From: Deltaproteobacteria bacterium
GTDB taxonomy: Bacteria; Desulfobacterota; DSM-4660; Desulfatiglandales; HGW-15
DNA: 8,993 bases
Assembly (NCBI GenBank): GCA_021737245.1
Contig: JAIPEI010000118.1
Span: 1-8,993 of the forward strand
Direction of reading: 5' to 3'
How positions within the stretch are numbered: the first letter of the stretch is position 1; the number at the start of each line of letters is the position of its first letter. Below, piece by piece: positions 5,067 through 8,993 of the stretch. Under the pieces are notes generated by a model. The model worked only from the letters and a program-made list of their open reading frames with translations, made no database searches and was not told the DNA's origin. Position numbers and translations under genes: made by a program.

Positions 5067-8000
5067 TCTGGAACTTCTGCATACGGCGACCCGTGCTCAC
5101 GGTTGTGGTGTTCATTGGGGTCGGCATCTTCGGTGTCTACGGCTACTTCAACATGCCCGTGAGGGAGTTCCCGGACATTGAGTATCCCATCGTCAGTGTG
5201 AACGTGGTCCTTCCCGGGGCGGAGCCCGAGGTGATCGAGTCCCAGATCATCGAGCCCCTGGAGGAGGAGATCAACACGGTGGAGGGCTTGAAGACGCTCA
5301 CCTCAACGGCCCGGGAGCAGGTGGGTACGGTGATCGCCGAGTTCGAGCTCTGGCGGGACATCGACGTGGCCGCCCAGGACGTGCGGGACCGCGTCAACCG
5401 GTCCCTCCGGGAGCTCCCGGACGGGATCGAGTCTCCGATCGTGAGAAAGCTGGATCCGGATGCACGGGCCATCATGTGGATCGCCCTGAGGGGCGACGAC
5501 CGGTGGGACGAAGTACAGTTGAGCCGGTATGCCGACGAGGTGATCAAGCCGCGCCTGGAGAATCTTCGCGGGGCCGGCCGGGTTCAGATCGGCGGGGAGC
5601 GGCGTTACGCAGCCCGGGTATCCCTGGATCCCGAGCGGCTCGCCGCACATGACCTGACTGTGCAGGAAGTGGTGGCGATCATTCAGCGGAACAACGTGGA
5701 CATCCCGTCCGGGAGGATCGAGAGCAGGGCCCGGGAGTTCCTGGTCAAGACGCAGGGGCAGTTTGCGTCCCACGAGCCCATCGGGGATCTCATCGTCGCC
5801 TATCGGAACGACGCGCCGGTTCGGGTCATGGATGTAGGGACCGTGCGCGCAGGTGTGGAGGACGACCGCCAAGTGGCCCGCTTCAAGGGGGAGGTGACCG
5901 TAGGTCTGGGCGTGGTCAAGCAGAGCGGCGCAAACACCGTGGCGCTGGCGGAACGCGTGCGCGAGCGGATGCGCGCCGTTTCCCGGGACTTTCCTCCCGG
6001 TCTGATCTACACCGTGGCGTCGGATGACTCGGAGTTCGTGGAGGCCTCCATCAACGACCTGGTGATCACCATCGCCATCGCCACGGCGCTCGTGGTTTTG
6101 GTGGTCCTGGGGTTCCTTCACAGCATTGCCGGCACCCTGATCACAGCCCTGGCCATTCCGACCTCCCTGTTCGGAGGGGTGGCCGTGATGCACCTCCTGG
6201 GCTTCAGCGTGAACACCCTCACCATGCTCGCCTTGATCCTGGCCATCGGGATCGTGATCGACGACACCATCGTGGTGCTCGAGAGCAGTTACCGCCACCT
6301 GGAACGCGGCACCGATCCGATCCCGGCCGCCCGGGTGGGGACCACGGAGGTGGCGTTCGCCGCCATCGCCAATACGCTCTCCCTCTGCGCGGTGTTCATT
6401 CCCGTGGCATTCACCTCCGGGCTCATCGGCCGCTTTTTCTACGAGTTCGGCCTGGGGGTGGCGATCACGGTGATCTTCTCCACCCTGACCGCCCTTTCCC
6501 TCACCGCCATGCTCGCCTCGCGATTTCTACGGTCCATTGAGCGGAAGCGGGCCGTGTTCAGATGGTTCGATGCAGCGTTCGAGGGCCTGGAGAACGTTTA
6601 CAAGCGGCTGCTTGGAGCCTCCTTCGATCACAGGGTTCTAACGATTCTCCTGGGAGCGGCGGCCCTGGCCGTCGGCGCCTGGTGCTTCAGCCAGCTGCCG
6701 AGGGAGTTCTCTCCTGTTGCGGACCGGGCCCAGTTCATCATCTCCTTTGAAACGCCGGAGGGCGCCACCCTGTCCCAGACGGACGTCTTTGCCCGAAGGA
6801 TGGAGCGGGTGCTGGAGCGCACTCCCCAGGTGGAGCACCAGTTCCTGGCCGTCGGCCTGTCCCGGGGCGGGGGGCCCGGCAAGGTGAATGAGGGGATCGT
6901 GTTCGTGAGCCTCTTGCCCCGGAATCAGAGGGAGAAGCACCAGTCCCGGGTGGCCCAGGAGGTCCGGGAGCGGCTGTCGGGCATCCCCGGCGGCCGGGCC
7001 TACGTGGTGGAGACCTCCGTGGGGGCGATCCAGGCGGGCGCGCCGATCCAGCTCAAGCTCATGCACACGGACATCGAAGCCCTGAGCAGGCGGCAGGAAA
7101 CGCTCATGGCCTGGATGCGCAAGCAAAAGCTTTTCACCGGGGTGCGCTCCGACCTGAAGATGAACAAGCCCCAGGTGGAAGTGCGCATTCTCCGCGACCG
7201 AGCGTCCCAGATGGGCGTTTCGGTGGAGGCTGTCTCCAACACCATGCGGCTGCTCCTGGGTGAGCCGGATGTCTCGGAGATCGAACGGGAGAGCGAGCGC
7301 TACGAGGTCATCACCGAGGTCTCGAACAAAGGGCGCATGGTTCCCCGGGATCTCGAGCGCCTGTACGTCCGAAGCGCAACCGGAGAGCTGGTCAGTCTGG
7401 ACAACCTCATCGAGATGGAGGAGTCCGTGGGGCCATCGGCCATCTCCCACCACAACCGGATGCGGGCCGCCACCCTGTCCTCCTCCCTCGTCCCGGGCGT
7501 GGCGCTGGGGGAAGGCTTGGAGGCCCTGACCGCGTACCTCGACCGTTCTCTGCCTGGGGGTTTTTCATACGAGTTCGCAGGCGAGACGCAGGATTTCCAG
7601 GAGTCTTTCCGGAACCTCACCGTGACCATCGCGTTTTCCGTGGCCTTCATCTATCTCATCCTGGCGGCGCAGTTCGAATCGTTTCTCCACCCGCTCACCA
7701 TGCTCCTCACCCTGCCTCTCGCCATGGTCGGGGCGTTCGGGGCCCTCTGGGCGTTCGACATGCCGTTCGGGATCGTCTCCTTTATCGGGCTGATCATGCT
7801 CACGGGCATGGCCACCAAGAACGCCATCCTCATGATCGACTACACGAACGTCCTCATCGCACGGGGAGAGAAGGCCAAGGAGGCCGCCGGCAAGGCCGCT
7901 CGAGTGCGTTTCCGGCCGGTGATCATGACCACTATCTCCACGGTTCTGGGGATTCTCCCCATCGCCCTCGGGTATGGGGCCGGCGGGGAGGCGCGTGCGC

Positions 8001-8146
8001 CCATGGGCGTGGCCGTGTCCGCCGGGCTCCTCGCCACCACCGGTCTGACGCTCCTCATCCTGCCGGTCGTGTTCACCCTGGTCCACGGCTTCAGAGAGGC
8101 CCTGTTCGGCGCCCGGGAGCGGGCCGGGTACAAGGAGGCGTCTTGA
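5063..8146 (+). CDS. RND-family efflux pump, inner-membrane transporter (AcrB/HAE1-like)
   Basis: A 1027-aa proton-driven exporter in the inner membrane, usual full length for AcrB-like RND pumps. The order is TM1 (about 9-28), first periplasmic porter/docking loop (about 30-330), TM2-TM6 (about 332-486), TM7 (about 524-544), second periplasmic loop (about 546-850) and TM8-TM12 (about 853-1005). Proton-relay residues are intact: D400/D401 in TM4 (GIVIDDTIVV, equivalent to AcrB D407/D408), K919 in TM10 (GMATKNAILM, equivalent to K940) and arginines 949/951 in RFRPVIMT at TM11 (AcrB R971 region). The double Asp and the sequence favour the HAE1 drug/hydrophobe class over heavy-metal (CusA-like) pumps, whose TM4 motif differs; the substrate itself is unknown. 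The ATG start overlaps the upstream stop as ATGA, with only a weak Shine-Dalgarno, so coupling to the adaptor gene is likely. The following gene also overlaps by 4 nt. No outer-membrane channel gene follows, so the pump probably uses a TolC-like protein encoded elsewhere. Confidence 0.97.
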   Translation: MIWNFCIRRPVLTVVVFIGVGIFGVYGYFNMPVREFPDIEYPIVSVNVVLPGAEPEVIESQIIEPLEEEINTVEGLKTLTSTAREQVGTVIAEFELWRDIDVAAQDVRDRVNRSLRELPDGIESPIVRKLDPDARAIMWIALRGDDRWDEVQLSRYADEVIKPRLENLRGAGRVQIGGERRYAARVSLDPERLAAHDLTVQEVVAIIQRNNVDIPSGRIESRAREFLVKTQGQFASHEPIGDLIVAYRNDAPVRVMDVGTVRAGVEDDRQVARFKGEVTVGLGVVKQSGANTVALAERVRERMRAVSRDFPPGLIYTVASDDSEFVEASINDLVITIAIATALVVLVVLGFLHSIAGTLITALAIPTSLFGGVAVMHLLGFSVNTLTMLALILAIGIVIDDTIVVLESSYRHLERGTDPIPAARVGTTEVAFAAIANTLSLCAVFIPVAFTSGLIGRFFYEFGLGVAITVIFSTLTALSLTAMLASRFLRSIERKRAVFRWFDAAFEGLENVYKRLLGASFDHRVLTILLGAAALAVGAWCFSQLPREFSPVADRAQFIISFETPEGATLSQTDVFARRMERVLERTPQVEHQFLAVGLSRGGGPGKVNEGIVFVSLLPRNQREKHQSRVAQEVRERLSGIPGGRAYVVETSVGAIQAGAPIQLKLMHTDIEALSRRQETLMAWMRKQKLFTGVRSDLKMNKPQVEVRILRDRASQMGVSVEAVSNTMRLLLGEPDVSEIERESERYEVITEVSNKGRMVPRDLERLYVRSATGELVSLDNLIEMEESVGPSAISHHNRMRAATLSSSLVPGVALGEGLEALTAYLDRSLPGGFSYEFAGETQDFQESFRNLTVTIAFSVAFIYLILAAQFESFLHPLTMLLTLPLAMVGAFGALWAFDMPFGIVSFIGLIMLTGMATKNAILMIDYTNVLIARGEKAKEAAGKAARVRFRPVIMTTISTVLGILPIALGYGAGGEARAPMGVAVSAGLLATTGLTLLILPVVFTLVHGFREALFGARERAGYKEAS
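8132..8138 (+). promoter_or_regulatory. Strong ribosome binding site for a TTG start
   Basis: AAGGAGG lies inside the last codons of the RND pump, 4 nt before TTG at 8143-8145. It decides the start of the small PII-like gene, which overlaps the pump stop as TTGA, and suggests the small protein is made in good amounts despite the weak start codon. Confidence 0.8.
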
Positions 8147-8433
8147 AGCTGCTTCATCTGACCTTTCGCCACGAGTTTTCCGAAGCTATCGAGCGGATCC
8201 TCGACCGCCACGGGATCTCCGATTTCATCCGGAAGCCCATGATCCACGGCAGAGACCGCGACGGCAAGCACTACGGCAGCAAGGTGTACCCGGGAAACAC
8301 CACCCTGGTCCAGGCCCTGGTGGAGGACGAACGCGTCGGGGATCTCCTCGAGGATCTGAAATCCTTTCGAAACGAAAAACCGTCCCACGCCCACCTCAGG
8401 GCGGCGGTGATTCCGGTGGAAGAACTGCTGTAG
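8143..8433 (+). CDS. Small PII-like protein encoded with the RND pump
   Basis: A 96-aa cytoplasmic protein without signal peptide or membrane segment. The predicted strand/helix order is that of a ferredoxin-like PII fold: strand (2-8), helix (11-23), strand (25-34), long exposed loop (35-50, HGRDRDGKHYGSKVYPGNT), strand (51-60), helix (63-76, ERVGDLLEDLKSF), strand (82-91). The loop sits where PII proteins carry the T-loop. The classical PII B-loop and uridylylation motif are not seen, so it is not a GlnB/GlnK nitrogen regulator; a PII-like or DUF3240-like protein fits better. Such small proteins are known to occur beside transporters, where PII-family members control transport by ligand-dependent binding. 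The TTG start overlaps the pump stop (TTGA) and has a strong Shine-Dalgarno, so it is translated with the pump. I infer that it senses a small molecule or ion and modulates the pump. The fold call rests on pattern and size only, so the role is tentative. Confidence 0.8.
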   Translation: MKLLHLTFRHEFSEAIERILDRHGISDFIRKPMIHGRDRDGKHYGSKVYPGNTTLVQALVEDERVGDLLEDLKSFRNEKPSHAHLRAAVIPVEELL

Positions 8434-8440
8434 GAGGAGG
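8432..8440 (+). promoter_or_regulatory. Ribosome binding site for the PolX gene
   Basis: AGGAGGAGG overlaps the stop codon of the PII-like gene and ends 3 nt before the ATG at 8444 (its first AGGAGG is 6 nt away). It supports this ATG and points to translation from a read-through transcript of the efflux operon. Confidence 0.7.
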
Positions 8441-8443
8441 ATC

Positions 8444-8993
8444 ATGGAAAACGCGCGTATTGCGGAAATTTTCAGCGAGATCGCGGACCTCCTGGAGTTG
8501 AAGGGAGGAAACGAGTTCCGCGTGCGCTCCTATCGAAACGCGGCCCGGACCGTGAGCGAGCTTCCGCAGCGCCTCGGGGATCTGGTCGCCGGAGAGTCGG
8601 ACCTCACCGCGCTCCCCAACATCGGCAAGAGCACGGCCGGCAAGATCCGGGAGATCGTGGAGCGAGGGACCTGCAAGCGGCTGGAGGAGCTGCACCAGGA
8701 GATCCCCGAGGGGCTGACCAAGCTCCTGAAGGTGCCTCAGCTCGGTCCCCGCAAGGCGGCGCAGCTCTACCGCGAGCTTTCGGTCCAGTCCCTGGACGAT
8801 TTGAGAAAGGCGGCCGAGGACAAGAAGATCCGGGAGCTTGAAGGCATGGGGGCCAAGACCGAGGAAAAGATCCTGGAGGGGATCAAGACCCTCGAGGGCT
8901 CCTCCGGCCGCATTCCGTATCACACCGCGGCCCAGTACGCCGAGTCGCTGGGCAAGCTTCTGGACGGCATGGACGCGGTGAAGCAGTGGGAGG
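8444..8993 (+). CDS. polX: DNA polymerase/3'-5' exonuclease PolX family, N-terminal part (cut by window end)
   Basis: The frame is open from ATG 8444 to the last base (183 complete codons), so the 3' end is outside. The visible part matches the N-terminal region of bacterial PolX (family X polymerase). Residues 1-75 form the 8-kDa DNA-binding domain (ENARIAEIFSEIADLLELKG, then FRVRSYRNAARTV). Three helix-hairpin-helix motifs follow: LPNIGKSTAGKI (57-68), VPQLGPRKAAQLY (97-109) and LEGMGAKTEEKI (132-143). The polymerase catalytic aspartates and the C-terminal PHP exonuclease domain of this family, if present, lie beyond the window. PolX enzymes act in base excision and gap-filling repair in the cytoplasm. 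The gene starts 10 nt after the PII-like stop with a strong Shine-Dalgarno, so it is probably co-transcribed with the efflux operon, though no shared function is evident. A fragment this short cannot exclude loss of activity further on. Confidence 0.92.
   Translation, partial: MENARIAEIFSEIADLLELKGGNEFRVRSYRNAARTVSELPQRLGDLVAGESDLTALPNIGKSTAGKIREIVERGTCKRLEELHQEIPEGLTKLLKVPQLGPRKAAQLYRELSVQSLDDLRKAAEDKKIRELEGMGAKTEEKILEGIKTLEGSSGRIPYHTAAQYAESLGKLLDGMDAVKQWE

Noticed and set aside
5303..6298. 331-aa minus-strand frame inside the RND pump (also 6638-7453)
   Set aside because: Antisense shadows of the pump gene, His/Asp/Gly-rich, without a start signal or recognisable domain.

Overview
The window is GC-rich, densely coded Gram-negative DNA. 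The gene set (envelope RND efflux pump, PolX, NarL-type signalling) and the base composition would suit a Desulfobacterota/deltaproteobacterial genome. That placement is inference: no marker gene in the window fixes the taxonomy. Nothing looks like a mobile element, prophage, CRISPR array or origin.

Left part (1-1350): the 3' end of an unrecognised, mostly helical protein runs into a complete tRNA-Arg(UCU) gene, and its stop codon lies inside the tRNA. The 154 bases after the tRNA hold no large gene. They contain a GC-rich inverted repeat and a possible 32-codon minus-strand ORF with a good ribosome binding site directly behind the next gene.

Signalling part (1365-3656): there are three two-component proteins in three transcription units. 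A stand-alone CheY-like receiver (minus) is divergent from a NarL/LuxR-type response regulator (plus, TTG start). That regulator converges, with only 4 nt between stop codons, on a soluble histidine kinase (minus) built as receiver + HisKA_3 + HATPase. The kinase has no membrane segment and no sensor domain, so its own receiver is the likely input. Together the three could form a small phosphorelay.

Efflux part (3657-8433): divergent from the kinase is a tightly coupled plus-strand operon. It encodes a lipoprotein membrane fusion protein, a 1027-aa RND (HAE1/AcrB-like) inner-membrane pump with intact proton-relay residues, and a 96-aa protein resembling PII-like regulators. Successive genes overlap by 4 nt (ATGA, then TTGA). 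No outer-membrane channel gene is present. The small PII-like protein, translated with the pump, is the most interesting part: it looks like a dedicated cytoplasmic regulator or ligand sensor for the transporter.

Right edge (8444-8993): 10 nt after the PII-like gene starts a PolX-family DNA polymerase (N-terminal helix-hairpin-helix part only), cut by the window end. It is probably read through from the efflux operon but is functionally unrelated.
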